DNA of 17,677 nucleotides from an uncultured Devosia sp. (GTDB lineage: Bacteria; Pseudomonadota; Alphaproteobacteria; Rhizobiales; Devosiaceae), in contig CAMLKN010000016.1 of the NCBI GenBank assembly GCA_946480655.1, positions 1-17,677 on the forward strand, written 5' to 3'. The stretch's first letter is position 1; every line of letters starts with the position of its first letter. Shown here piece by piece: positions 1 to 8,264 of the stretch. The notes under the pieces were generated by a model that saw only the letters and a program-made list of their open reading frames with translations, was not told the DNA's origin and ran no database searches. The translations under genes were made by a program, and so were the position numbers.

Positions 1-29
1 GTGTTCACGCCGCACCGGGCGGACTTTCT

Positions 30-650
30 CTAGACAAGCTCTGCCAGCATCGCGGCGTAAGCCCCCTCATGGCGACCGGCCCAGTTGGGGCGTCCGGAGT
101 CGGTCAGTCGCCCACGGCGGGGCGGAACGAAGCTGTAGATGCTCCGCTCGGGTTCTTCGCGCCATTGCAGGTTGAAGGCTGCGAATTTGGGGAAGAATTC
201 CATATCGGAATAGGGCAGGTGATCGTGCACCCACCAGGCTATGGCTTCCCAGTCGCCGGTTCGTTCGTAGTAGGGGATGAAGCGGTTGACGATCACGCAG
301 GCGGTGGCGCCCATGCGGCCTTTGGCATCGCGGCGATCCCAGATGTGGCCGGCAAAGTTCTTCTCGTTGGTCGAGCAATTGAGCTTGTTGGCATTGCCGA
401 AGCCGTTGACCTCTTGGGAACGGTAGGCGGAACGGACCGAGATGCGACCGAAGCGGGCCTGCAGCGGTTCGAGAAGGTTTTCGCAAAGTTGGCGCCCGGC
501 CGCGATGGCGAGGTCAGGGTCTTCGGGTAGGTTCGGAAAGCCATTTATCGCGGCGATCTCGGAATAGAGAAAATCGCGCATGAAGAAATTCTCGCTCAAG
601 CGAATGCGACCGAAGTCTTCAAGGGCGCGTACGGAGTGGGGCTGGCGCAT
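30..650 (-). CDS. M15-like peptidase-fold hypothetical protein
   Basis: Soluble protein of about 206 residues that I associate loosely with the D-Ala-D-Ala carboxypeptidase (M15) superfamily, from the segment with SVRSAYRS followed by a GH and a later H-D-H. No signal peptide is visible. The classical zinc motif SxHxxGxAxD is not intact: the matching region reads NFAGHIWDRRDAKG, so catalysis is doubtful. The start is uncertain. The frame is open up to an ATG at 749 (239 aa), with another ATG at 740, but both would overlap the divergent TRIC gene and neither has a ribosome binding site. The ATG at 650 leaves about 88 bp for divergent promoters and keeps the conserved-looking core (LSENFFMRDFLYSE onward), so I chose it. 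The stop is TAG at 30-32. The function is unknown. Confidence 0.7.
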   Translation of the reverse strand: MRQPHSVRALEDFGRIRLSENFFMRDFLYSEIAAINGFPNLPEDPDLAIAAGRQLCENLLEPLQARFGRISVRSAYRSQEVNGFGNANKLNCSTNEKNFAGHIWDRRDAKGRMGATACVIVNRFIPYYERTGDWEAIAWWVHDHLPYSDMEFFPKFAAFNLQWREEPERSIYSFVPPRRGRLTDSGRPNWAGRHEGAYAAMLAELV

Positions 651-738
651 GGGGCTTGTTTCCGGGGCGGACGACGGGCAGATGGTGAGGGGCCAATCTG
701 TTCCAGGCAACCCGGTTTCGACGCGTCGGAGATCGTTC

Positions 739-1356
739 ATGCTGCTCATCGCATTCTACATTGCAATTACCGTCGAGGCGATGACGGCGGCCCTGGCTGC
801 CGGTCGTCGAAACATGGACTGGTTTGGGGTCTGCCTGATCGCCTGTGTCACGGCCCTCGGGGGCGGAACCATGCGTGACATCTTTCTCGATCACTACCCG
901 CTGGTCTGGGTGGAAAACCCCTATGTCTTGCTGCTGGTCTGTGGCGCGGCCCTGGCCACGATACCGCTGGCGCGGCTGGTCGATCGCCTCAAATGGCCTT
1001 TCCTGCTGCTCGACGCGCTGGGGCTGGTCGTCTTTACCGTGATTGGCTGCAATATCGGCATGGAAGCGGGCGTGCACCCGATCATCGTCATCGTGGCCGG
1101 CATGGTCACGGGGACAGCGGGCGGTGTGTTGCGCGATGTGCTCTGCAACGACATTCCTCTCATTTTCCAGGGCGAACTCTATGCCACCGTGTCGCTGGTC
1201 ACCGGCGGCATCTATTTCCTCGGCCTCTCGGCGGGCCTGCCCGGGGATCTGATGGTGCTGATCTCGATAGCCATCGGCTTCACCCTGCGCGTGCTGGCGC
1301 TGGTGCTGAAATGGGAGATGCCGAAATTTGTGTTCGACCGGGAGATGCGGAAATGA
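739..1356 (+). CDS. TRIC-type (UPF0126/YicG-like) membrane protein
   Basis: Integral membrane protein of 205 residues and about seven hydrophobic segments, matching the bacterial TRIC (trimeric intracellular cation channel homologue) family in length. Family members form trimeric monovalent-cation channels in the inner membrane; the physiological role in bacteria is poorly defined. The diagnostic feature is an internal duplication, each half carrying a glycine-rich kink followed by Arg-Asp: GGGTMRD at about residues 41-47 and GGVLRD at about 128-133. The ATG at 739 is chosen because GGAGAT at 728-733 sits five bases upstream and the first helix begins at once; the frame stays open upstream to 580 but codes no membrane-like sequence. 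The stop overlaps the next gene (ATGA), so the two are almost certainly cotranscribed. Confidence 0.88.
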   Translation: MLLIAFYIAITVEAMTAALAAGRRNMDWFGVCLIACVTALGGGTMRDIFLDHYPLVWVENPYVLLLVCGAALATIPLARLVDRLKWPFLLLDALGLVVFTVIGCNIGMEAGVHPIIVIVAGMVTGTAGGVLRDVLCNDIPLIFQGELYATVSLVTGGIYFLGLSAGLPGDLMVLISIAIGFTLRVLALVLKWEMPKFVFDREMRK

Positions 1357-1700
1357 GGCCGCAGCGGATCGCGCTGTCGCGGCGAGCGGGCTTTGACCTG
1401 CAGGCAGTATCCCATGCCCTCAATGGCTTGCCGGCCCAGTCGGTAGCGCGCCCCGGGCCATGGGGCAATCCCTTCACCATCGACGCTGTGATGGCCGAAA
1501 CTGGGCTAGCCAAGGACGCGGCGCAGGCCGAGGCGGTGGCCCGGCACGCGCGCTGGATTCGCGGCGAGATCGACGCCGATCGGCCGCCGCCTACGCTTGC
1601 CGAGATCCGCTCGGCTCTAGGGGGCAGGAACCTGGCGTGCTGGTGCCGCGAAGGTACACCGTGCCACGTCGAGACACTTCTGGTCTTGGCCAATGATTGA
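1353..1700 (+). CDS. DUF4326 domain protein
   Basis: Small soluble protein of 115 residues resembling DUF4326, a family of unknown function also found on phages and plasmids. Visible family features are GPWGNPF at about residues 35-41 and the C-terminal LACWCREGTPCHVETLL, with three cysteines and a histidine (C96, C98, C104, H105) arranged like a metal or nucleotide pocket; that function is inference. The ATG overlaps the stop of the TRIC gene (ATGA at 1353-1356), which implies translational coupling. The stop TGA is at 1698-1700. No function is established, and the pairing with a cation-channel-like protein is the only contextual clue. Confidence 0.82.
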   Translation: MRPQRIALSRRAGFDLQAVSHALNGLPAQSVARPGPWGNPFTIDAVMAETGLAKDAAQAEAVARHARWIRGEIDADRPPPTLAEIRSALGGRNLACWCREGTPCHVETLLVLAND

Positions 1701-1748
1701 GACTTCCGCAAGGGCGCCGAATATGGCAATCAACTTCCATACAAGAAT

Positions 1749-1752
1749 GGAG
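1749..1752 (+). promoter_or_regulatory. Ribosome binding site fixing the uxuA TTG start
   Basis: GGAG lies seven bases upstream of the TTG at 1760. It selects that codon over the upstream in-frame TTG at 1697, which would add 21 residues that do not resemble UxuA. Confidence 0.75.
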
Positions 1753-1759
1753 TTCTGAC

Positions 1760-2980
1760 TTGCGACAGACATGGCGATGGTTCGGCCCCAAGGACCTCAC
1801 CAGCATTGACGACATCACCCAGGCCGGAGCTGCCGGTGTGGTGAGTGCGCTACATCACGTCCCCAATGGGGCTGTCTGGACACCAGAGGAGATCGCTAGG
1901 CGCCACGGCGAGATCGCGACCCGCAAGGATGGCACCGCGTCGGGCTTGACCTGGGATGTGGTGGAAAGTCTGCCGGTCAGCGAGGACATCAAGAAGCAAA
2001 AGGGCAATTGGCGCGAGCATATTGCCAATTACAAGATTTCCATGAAGCACCTGGCGGACAGCGGTATCGAGACCATCTGCTACAACTTCATGCCCGTGCT
2101 GGACTGGACCCGCACCGATCTGCGCTGGACCGTGGCCAATGGTGCATCCTGCATGCGCTTTGATATCAACGACTTTGCGGCCTTCGACATCCACATTCTC
2201 AAGCGCCCCGGCGCTGCGGCTGATTTCACCAATGCCATCGCCGACGAGGCAGCGCGCCGCTTCGACGCCATGAGCGAGGACGAGAAGAAGCAGCTCGCCC
2301 GCAACGTGACCATGGGCCTGCCCGGATCGACCGAGTCCATGAGCCTCCAAGACGTCCAGGACCATCTGGATGAATATGGCGCCATCAGCCGCGAGCAATT
2401 GCGGACCCATTTCGTTGACTTCCTTGAAGAGGTCGTGCCGGTGGCCGAAGATCTAGGCATGCGGCTCTGCTGCCATCCGGACGATCCGCCGTTTGCCCTT
2501 CTGGGCCTGCCGCGCATCATGTCGACCGAGGAGGACTACAAGTTCATTCTCGATGCCGTGGACAGCAAAGCCAATGGCATGACCTTCTGCACCGGTTCGC
2601 TCGGCGCCCGCCCGGACAATGACCTGCCGGGCATGATGGAGCGCTTCGGTCCCAAGGTCCACTTCCTGCACCTGCGCAACGTCAAGCGCGACACCGACGA
2701 CATCGCCGGTTCCTTCTTCGAGGCCGAACACCTGGGCGGGGACACGGACATGGTGGCGGTGATCGCTGCCATTCTCACCGAGGAGCGTCGTCGCAAGGGG
2801 GAAGGCCGTGCGGATTGGGAAATCCCAATGCGGCCGGACCATGGGCAGGACATCCTCGACGATCTCGGTCGCCGATCCCAGCCGGGCTACCCGACGATTG
2901 GCCGCATGAAGGGTCTCGCAGAACTGCGCGGCGTGATGACCGCGCTCGAGCACGCCCAGTGGGGTCTGGGCCGCGCCTGA
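1760..2980 (+). CDS. uxuA: Mannonate dehydratase
   Basis: Cytoplasmic, metal-dependent (Mn2+/Fe2+) enzyme converting D-mannonate to 2-keto-3-deoxy-D-gluconate in hexuronate (glucuronate) catabolism. The 406-residue protein begins at TTG 1760 with RQTWRWFGP right after the initiator, the usual UxuA N-terminus, and is slightly longer than the E. coli enzyme. Family signatures are CCHPDDPP (C237, C238, H239), the TFCTGSLG stretch, HLRNV, and the C-terminal MRPDHGQD (D360, H361) followed by PGYPTIGRMKGLAELRG. Sixty bases separate it from the DUF4326 gene, so it may be transcribed from upstream or from its own promoter. No other hexuronate gene (uxaC, uxuB, kdgK or a GntR regulator) is in the window, so it is an orphan copy here. 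Confidence 0.95.
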   Translation: MRQTWRWFGPKDLTSIDDITQAGAAGVVSALHHVPNGAVWTPEEIARRHGEIATRKDGTASGLTWDVVESLPVSEDIKKQKGNWREHIANYKISMKHLADSGIETICYNFMPVLDWTRTDLRWTVANGASCMRFDINDFAAFDIHILKRPGAAADFTNAIADEAARRFDAMSEDEKKQLARNVTMGLPGSTESMSLQDVQDHLDEYGAISREQLRTHFVDFLEEVVPVAEDLGMRLCCHPDDPPFALLGLPRIMSTEEDYKFILDAVDSKANGMTFCTGSLGARPDNDLPGMMERFGPKVHFLHLRNVKRDTDDIAGSFFEAEHLGGDTDMVAVIAAILTEERRRKGEGRADWEIPMRPDHGQDILDDLGRRSQPGYPTIGRMKGLAELRGVMTALEHAQWGLGRA

Positions 2981-3125
2981 GCCGATCCGCTAATTGCCGG
3001 GGCCGGTTGTCCCACGCCGTTCTCACGCGGTCAGATCATCGCAGGTTAATCGACGCAACGGCCTGCGCGGGACGAACATTGGTGGCTGGCAAGCACAGAC
3101 AAACACCCAATATTAAGGCGCCCAA

Positions 3126-5513
3126 GTGCAATGTGCAGCAATGGGCGCCACCGATATTGTCATTTCCCGGATGAACGGCTTCGTCGATCGTGCCATAGGC
3201 GCGGACGGCCTGTCCGACCCACTGCGTGAAAAGCTGCTGCGCCAACAGCTGCAGTCGGTTGCGCTGATGGTCCCGGCGCTGATGGCGACGTCGCTGATTG
3301 TCTCGGTCGTCTTGCTGGTTGTCACCTGGGGCCTACCCAGCTTCGGGCTCCTGGCTGGCCTGCTCAGCGTCATCAATGTGATCCATCTCTATGCAACGGC
3401 ACGGGCCGCGCGGGGATCGTCCGACGGACCGATCGGCCGGGCTCCGGTCCAAGTTATCCTGCTTGCCCTGACGGTGGGCGTGTTGTGGGCAATCGTTCTC
3501 TCGGTGCTGCCGGTGCAGCAGGATATGGCCATCCGCACCGTGGCCCTGCTCGGCGCGGGAGGGCTGCTCTGCATATCGCTGATCGCGCTCATCAACTATC
3601 CGCAGGCGCTGGCTGCTCTGACAATTCCCATCGTTGTGGGGTCCCTGCGGGGCCTGACGGGGCTGGGGCAATCGGGCGACATTCTGGTGCAGGGTACGCT
3701 GATCGGTGGTTTCACCTTCATTCTCGTCACTGTAGTGTTCAATCATGCATCCTCTTTCGTGGCACTGCGCGCTTCGGAAATGCTGGTGGCGGAAAAGGGT
3801 GAGATAATCGGCCTGCTGTTGCGTGAATTCGAACAGACGGCCTCTGATTGGGTGTGGGGTGTCGATCCAGCTGGCACGGTCAATCGCCTGTCGGGCGGTT
3901 TCACGAAGGCGACCGGTGCCCCGGAGGCAGAACTTGTCGGCGCCGACTTTCTGCTGTTCCTGCAAAACATTACTGCGCCATCCGATCCCCTGATCCTGCA
4001 GATCGAGCGTGCCATGGCCACCCGCGAGACCTTCCAGGATGTGGAAGTGCAGATCGTCGTCACCGGGCAGGAATGTTGGTGGCGACTGACCGGCAAACCG
4101 GCCTTCGACGAAGGGGGCCAGTACCTGGGCTACCTTGGGACCGGTTCGGACATTACCGAGCGCAAGATTGCCGAGCGGCGTATTACTTTGTTGGCCCACC
4201 ATGACTCGCTGACGGGCCTGCTCAATCGCACAAAGTTCACCGAGCAACTGTCCCTCAACGTGGCGCGTCTTGAGCGCTATGGCACGCCGTTTGCGGTCAT
4301 GTTCCTCGACCTCGACCAGTTCAAGGGCGTCAACGACAGTAAGGGCCATATGGCCGGCGACCGGTTGCTGGCCGAAGCGGCCAGGCGCATGCAGGCCCTG
4401 CTCGGCGAGATCGATATTGTCGCGCGCCTTGGCGGCGACGAATTCGCCATCCTCTTGCCCGACACGGGAGACAGGGCCGCAGTGGAGACTCTCGCGGTCC
4501 GACTGGTTTCGGCCATGCGCGAGCCGTTCAACATCGAAAGCGACATGTTCCTGATCGGGGCAAGTATCGGCATTGCAATGGCTCCGGGCGACGGCATTCG
4601 TCCGGACCATCTCTTGCGCAATGCGGACCTCGCCCTTTATCGTGCCAAGGCCGATGGGCGTTCAACGCACCGGTTTTTCGAGACCCAGATGGACTCCGAA
4701 CAGCGCGAGCGCCGGCTCATCGAGGCAGACTTGCGCGGTGCCATCGCGCGGTCCGAGCTGGTTCTGCACTATCAGCCTTTGGTGAGCGCCACGGATGGGC
4801 TACCGACAGGCTTCGAGGCCCTGGTGCGTTGGAATCATCCGACGCGCGGGCTGGTGCCCCCATCCGACTTCATCGCCATTGCCGAACAATCCGACCTGAT
4901 CGTCGATATTGGCGACTGGACGATCAACCAGGCCTGTATCGAGGCGGCAGCATGGCCCGATCACCTGACCGTGGCCGTCAATCTCTCGGCCCGGCATTTT
5001 CGACGCTCCGACATCGGTCGGGTGGTGCAGCGGGCGCTGAACCATTCGGGTCTGGCTCCGAAACGCCTCGAGATCGAGATCACCGAAGGTCTGTTGATCG
5101 AGAACCCCGACGAGGTGATCGAAAAGCTTGGCGAGATAAGGGCACTGGGCGTGACCATTGCCATGGATGACTTCGGCACCGGATATTCGTCGCTGAGCTA
5201 TCTGCTCAAGTTTCCCTTCGACAAGATCAAGATCGACCGGTCCTTCGTGGAGGCCTCGACCAGCGATCCCATCGCCCGCGATATCCTGAGAGCCATCGCC
5301 TCCATGGCCAAGACTCTCAAGCTCCGTATCACTGCGGAAGGCGTGGAGACGGCCGAACAGGTCGAATTCCTGTCGGAGATCGCCTGCCACCAGTTGCAGG
5401 GCTACTATTTTGCCCGGCCACTGGCGTCGAGCGACCTACCCGCCTACCTGCTCTCAACTGTCGCGAGACGCGCGCCTGCGCCGGTCCAGGAAGCCACGGC
5501 ACTCGCGAGCTGA
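3126..5513 (+). CDS. Membrane PAS-GGDEF-EAL cyclic-di-GMP enzyme
   Basis: Bifunctional-type c-di-GMP turnover protein of 795 residues. The N-terminus (about 45-205) holds about six hydrophobic segments, a membrane sensor. A PAS domain follows (about 232-350, ending GSDITERK), then GGDEF (about 352-515) and EAL (about 528-780). The cyclase site is intact (GGDEF at 436-440; LDLDQFKGVND upstream). The phosphodiesterase motifs are intact too: EAL at 564-566 in GFEALVRW, NLSARHF, EITE, DDFGTGYSS, KIDRSFV, AEGVET and LQGYYFARP. The RxxD inhibitory site is degenerate (GEID), so product feedback on the cyclase is probably lost. Start: GTG 3126 has AAGG at 3115-3118; ATG 3141 and ATG 3171 are alternatives without a clear site. 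The stop directly abuts the stop of the convergent deacylase gene. Confidence 0.93.
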   Translation: MQCAAMGATDIVISRMNGFVDRAIGADGLSDPLREKLLRQQLQSVALMVPALMATSLIVSVVLLVVTWGLPSFGLLAGLLSVINVIHLYATARAARGSSDGPIGRAPVQVILLALTVGVLWAIVLSVLPVQQDMAIRTVALLGAGGLLCISLIALINYPQALAALTIPIVVGSLRGLTGLGQSGDILVQGTLIGGFTFILVTVVFNHASSFVALRASEMLVAEKGEIIGLLLREFEQTASDWVWGVDPAGTVNRLSGGFTKATGAPEAELVGADFLLFLQNITAPSDPLILQIERAMATRETFQDVEVQIVVTGQECWWRLTGKPAFDEGGQYLGYLGTGSDITERKIAERRITLLAHHDSLTGLLNRTKFTEQLSLNVARLERYGTPFAVMFLDLDQFKGVNDSKGHMAGDRLLAEAARRMQALLGEIDIVARLGGDEFAILLPDTGDRAAVETLAVRLVSAMREPFNIESDMFLIGASIGIAMAPGDGIRPDHLLRNADLALYRAKADGRSTHRFFETQMDSEQRERRLIEADLRGAIARSELVLHYQPLVSATDGLPTGFEALVRWNHPTRGLVPPSDFIAIAEQSDLIVDIGDWTINQACIEAAAWPDHLTVAVNLSARHFRRSDIGRVVQRALNHSGLAPKRLEIEITEGLLIENPDEVIEKLGEIRALGVTIAMDDFGTGYSSLSYLLKFPFDKIKIDRSFVEASTSDPIARDILRAIASMAKTLKLRITAEGVETAEQVEFLSEIACHQLQGYYFARPLASSDLPAYLLSTVARRAPAPVQEATALAS

Positions 5514-6653
5514 TCAGTCCTCGAGGAGATATCCGCCAGCGCGGGCGGGCAGGATTTCGTTGCCGACGATCTTAGCGACCGATGCACCCACCACGACATA
5601 TTTGGCACTGGCGCGGGACAGGACAAGGCCGTCGGTACCGGCCCGGAGAGGGGTGCGAGCGATAAAAGCCTCCGGTCCATCCATGGCGATGATCTCGGCA
5701 ACCAAATCACCCTTTTTCACCTGATCGCCTAGGCCCACGCGGTAGGCCAGAAGGCCCGATCGGTCGGCGCGCAGCACTTCGGTGGCCTCGAAGGGGGTCG
5801 GGCCGGGGGCTGCGGTCGCTGCGGGTGGCCTCGCGTCGATGAGACCACGTGCCGCGAAGAAATCGAAGAGGCCTTGTGCGTCCTCGGCGCCGATGGCGTC
5901 GTGGGTATCTGCCTGGCCGCGATATTCGAGCGTCGCGGTCTCGGCACCCATGGGAATGGGAAAGCCCGGATTGGCCCGCTGCGCCTTGCGATAGAGATTG
6001 GGCAGGACTTCATCGAAGGAACCGCCGCCGCTGTCCTCGGCCGTGAGCGTGGCCGCCACCTGCATGCGGTCGGCCAGGTCCTGCAGGCCCGGCATCAGGT
6101 CGGGCGAGGTGAAGATGTGCTTTAGGCTTTCGTCGTCACAATGAAGATCGAGGACGATATCGGCGTCGTAGGCGGATTTCAGGATATGCAGCCGCAGGCG
6201 CTGTGCGGCCGTGGCTGGCTGCTGCCGGTCAAGCCAGGCGCCTACGGTCTTTCGAATCAGGGCGAGGTTGGCCTTTGGGTCGTTCGTGAGCTTGCCCGAA
6301 ATGGCCTCTGCGATGAGCGGATAGAGATCGGGCCAGCGGCGGTTGAAGTTTACCCCGGTTTCGAGGTCGTAGCGACCGATATGCCGGCGCAGCACCCGGG
6401 TGGCCAGGCCCAGCGGATTGACTGATGGAAAAACCACGAAACGAGCCTTGAGGCGACCGGTGGCATCGGCGTCGCGCAGCATCGGCAGGAGATGATGCAG
6501 GGCCATGGTGCCGGGTTGCTCGTCGGCATGGAGCGCTGCCTGCAAGTGCACTTTGGTGTCTGCCGTCTCCGGACCTGCCGTGTACCAGTAGAGCGTGGTC
6601 AACTGACCGGGCGCATCGCCGGCCAGCACGGTGGAGTACTGCTGAAAGGTCAT
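5514..6653 (-). CDS. M14-type succinylglutamate desuccinylase/aspartoacylase family deacylase
   Basis: Zinc-dependent amidohydrolase of 379 residues in the AstE/AspA branch of the M14 carboxypeptidases; these enzymes remove acyl groups from N-acyl amino acids or related amides. Expected zinc ligands are visible as H42 and E45 (LHADEQPG) and H171 (VLDLHCDD). NPLGLATR and NFNRRWPD match the substrate-binding motifs, and E243 in TLEYRG is the probable general base. The C-terminus (about 294-364) resembles a biotinyl/lipoyl-like barrel (SGLLAYRVGLGDQVKKGDLVAEI), as in several members. The start is ATG 6653, four bases after the permease stop; a TTG at 6680 is an overlapping alternative. Last gene of the amino acid ABC operon, so its substrate is probably what the importer brings in. 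The exact substrate is unknown; DoeB/EutE-like N-acetyl-diaminobutyrate deacetylases belong to the same family. Confidence 0.88.
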   Translation of the reverse strand: MTFQQYSTVLAGDAPGQLTTLYWYTAGPETADTKVHLQAALHADEQPGTMALHHLLPMLRDADATGRLKARFVVFPSVNPLGLATRVLRRHIGRYDLETGVNFNRRWPDLYPLIAEAISGKLTNDPKANLALIRKTVGAWLDRQQPATAAQRLRLHILKSAYDADIVLDLHCDDESLKHIFTSPDLMPGLQDLADRMQVAATLTAEDSGGGSFDEVLPNLYRKAQRANPGFPIPMGAETATLEYRGQADTHDAIGAEDAQGLFDFFAARGLIDARPPAATAAPGPTPFEATEVLRADRSGLLAYRVGLGDQVKKGDLVAEIIAMDGPEAFIARTPLRAGTDGLVLSRASAKYVVVGASVAKIVGNEILPARAGGYLLED

Positions 6654-6657
6654 TGTG

Positions 6658-7392
6658 CTATCGGAGCCATTTGGGTGCAAAGCGCAGGCCGGGCTGCGCG
6701 GGAAGGTGGCGCATCAGCCGCTGATAGACGAGGCCGAACAGGAAGAACACCACCAGTGAGACAATGAGGAAATACAAAGCGGCGACGGAAAAATGCAGGA
6801 ACGCATTGTAGTCGCGCTCGAACAGGGTCTTGGCGGTGATCATCAATTCGCTCTGACCGCCGAGGACGGGCAGGGCAAAATAGACGATCGCCGTAGCGTG
6901 GAAAAGAAAGACCACCTCATTGGTATAGGCGGGCCAGGCGAGGCGAATGAGGTTGGGCCAGACGACGCGCCGGAACTGCTGGGCGCGGCTCATGCCATAG
7001 GCCTTGGCCGCTTCCACCGCGCCACGGGGTACGGCCCTCAGCGCTCCGTAGAAAATTTCCGCTGTATAGGCCGCGGTGTTGAGCACCAGCACGACCGGCC
7101 CCATGAACAAGGGGTGGAGCACAAATCCGGAAATCCCCAGGGGTCTCCAGACCGTCAGATTGAGTGACAGTGCCAGCGAATAGAACATGAAGAATTGGAT
7201 AAAGAGCGGGGAACCGCGAAAGGCGTAGATGTACCCGCGCGACAAGGTGTTGATCAGCCGGTTGGGCGAGGCCTTGCCCAGAGCCAGGAAGATGGCGAGC
7301 ACGAATCCGAGCGGGATGGATGCGACGGCGAAGTAGATGTTGAACAACACCGCCGGCGCCATGATGGCCAGATCGTTGAAGAATCCCTGCAT
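6658..7392 (-). CDS. Polar amino acid ABC transporter permease (HisM-like)
   Basis: Inner-membrane permease of 244 residues in the His/Glu/Gln/Arg/opine family. It has about five hydrophobic segments, the RGSPLFIQFFMFY region typical of the family, and the cytoplasmic EAA loop EAAKAYGMSRAQQFRRVVWP, which contacts the ATPase. It pairs with the preceding permease as a heterodimer. Its ATG (7390-7392) overlaps the upstream stop by one base (TGATG), indicating translational coupling, and the deacylase starts four bases after its stop. Confidence 0.92.
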   Translation of the reverse strand: MQGFFNDLAIMAPAVLFNIYFAVASIPLGFVLAIFLALGKASPNRLINTLSRGYIYAFRGSPLFIQFFMFYSLALSLNLTVWRPLGISGFVLHPLFMGPVVLVLNTAAYTAEIFYGALRAVPRGAVEAAKAYGMSRAQQFRRVVWPNLIRLAWPAYTNEVVFLFHATAIVYFALPVLGGQSELMITAKTLFERDYNAFLHFSVAALYFLIVSLVVFFLFGLVYQRLMRHLPAQPGLRFAPKWLR

Positions 7393-8204
7393 CAGGCCGG
7401 CACCTCCGAGAGAATGCCGCGGCCGGCCCGGCGCATGATGGCTTCAAAAGCGCGTTCGGACAGCCAGGTGACGAGGATGTAGAAGACGAACAGCACGAGG
7501 TAGTAGCGCCAGCGCCAGTCGTCATGAACGAGGCCGACACTGGGCAGGAAATTGGGCGCCCCGAGCCTGTCGGCCCAAAGCACGATATCGGCAATCTGCA
7601 GCAGCGAGAGCAGCGAGGTCGCCTTGACGATCAGCATCCAGACATTGGAGAGGCCGGGCAAGGCATAGACCCACATCTGGCGAATTTGTACGCGCCAGAG
7701 CACCTGGGCGGCGCTCATGCCGTAGGCACGGGCGGCTTCCAGTTGTCCGGCGGGGACGGCGCGCATGGCCCCATGGATGACATTGGTGGCGAAGGCACCA
7801 TAGACGAGGCCAAGCGAAACGCTGGCGAGGAGCAGATATTCGGTGGTGCCCAGGAACCAGTTGGCGTCCCGGCATGGCGGCCATGGTGCAGTCTGGGCGG
7901 CAATGGCCTCGGCTGAGCAGATCTGGGTGGCGATCAGCCATTCAACGCCCTGCTCGAAGGCCAGGGGGAAGAACAGGAAGAACAGGACGTCCGGAACGCC
8001 GCGCACGATGGACGAATAGATTGTGCCCAGAAGGCGCAGGATGAAGAAGCGGGAGTTCTTGAGCGTGGCGCCCGCGAGTCCGAACACGACGGCCAGTGTT
8101 CCGCCCAGCAGCGCAGCATAGATCGTGAACTGGAAACTGGCGTACCAGGTCAGATGCTTGCCGTTGGTGATGTAGCCCAGCCAGAAGGCAAGGTCTTCAG
8201 TCAT
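7392..8204 (-). CDS. Polar amino acid ABC transporter permease (HisQ-like)
   Basis: Inner-membrane permease of 270 residues, partner of the downstream HisM-like subunit. The EAA loop is EAARAYGMSAAQVLWRVQI, followed by the membrane segment VWMLIVKATSLLSLLQIADIV. It is longer than the usual HisQ (about 230 residues) because of an inserted, probably periplasmic, stretch around residues 90-125 containing two cysteines (QICSAEA... PPCRDAN). The start is ATG 8202-8204. A 60-base gap with a strong hairpin separates it from the binding-protein gene. Confidence 0.92.
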   Translation of the reverse strand: MTEDLAFWLGYITNGKHLTWYASFQFTIYAALLGGTLAVVFGLAGATLKNSRFFILRLLGTIYSSIVRGVPDVLFFLFFPLAFEQGVEWLIATQICSAEAIAAQTAPWPPCRDANWFLGTTEYLLLASVSLGLVYGAFATNVIHGAMRAVPAGQLEAARAYGMSAAQVLWRVQIRQMWVYALPGLSNVWMLIVKATSLLSLLQIADIVLWADRLGAPNFLPSVGLVHDDWRWRYYLVLFVFYILVTWLSERAFEAIMRRAGRGILSEVPA

Positions 8205-8224
8205 GCCGCCGCCCCGCGGTCTAT

Positions 8225-8250
8225 GGCCTCTCCCGCTGGCGGGAGAGGCC
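8225..8250 (-). repeat. Perfect hairpin between binding-protein and permease genes
   Basis: Two 12-base arms (8225-8236 and 8239-8250, GGCCTCTCCCGC and its complement) flank only two bases, making a very stable stem. It lies just after the stop of the binding-protein gene inside the operon, with no T-run in the direction of transcription. Such structures commonly protect the upstream mRNA 3' end or partly attenuate read-through, so the binding protein is made in excess over the permeases. It may also be a dispersed genomic repeat. Confidence 0.7.
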
Positions 8251-8264
8251 GGATTGTCAGAAGC

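Noticed and set aside
2981..3125. Regulatory elements between uxuA and the GGDEF-EAL gene
   Set aside because: I found no convincing hairpin terminator, promoter pair or operator in these 145 bases.
3333..4610. Long minus-strand open frame (425 codons) opposite the GGDEF-EAL gene
   Set aside because: The translation is rich in His/Gln/Arg of no recognisable family, while the plus strand carries intact PAS and GGDEF motifs.
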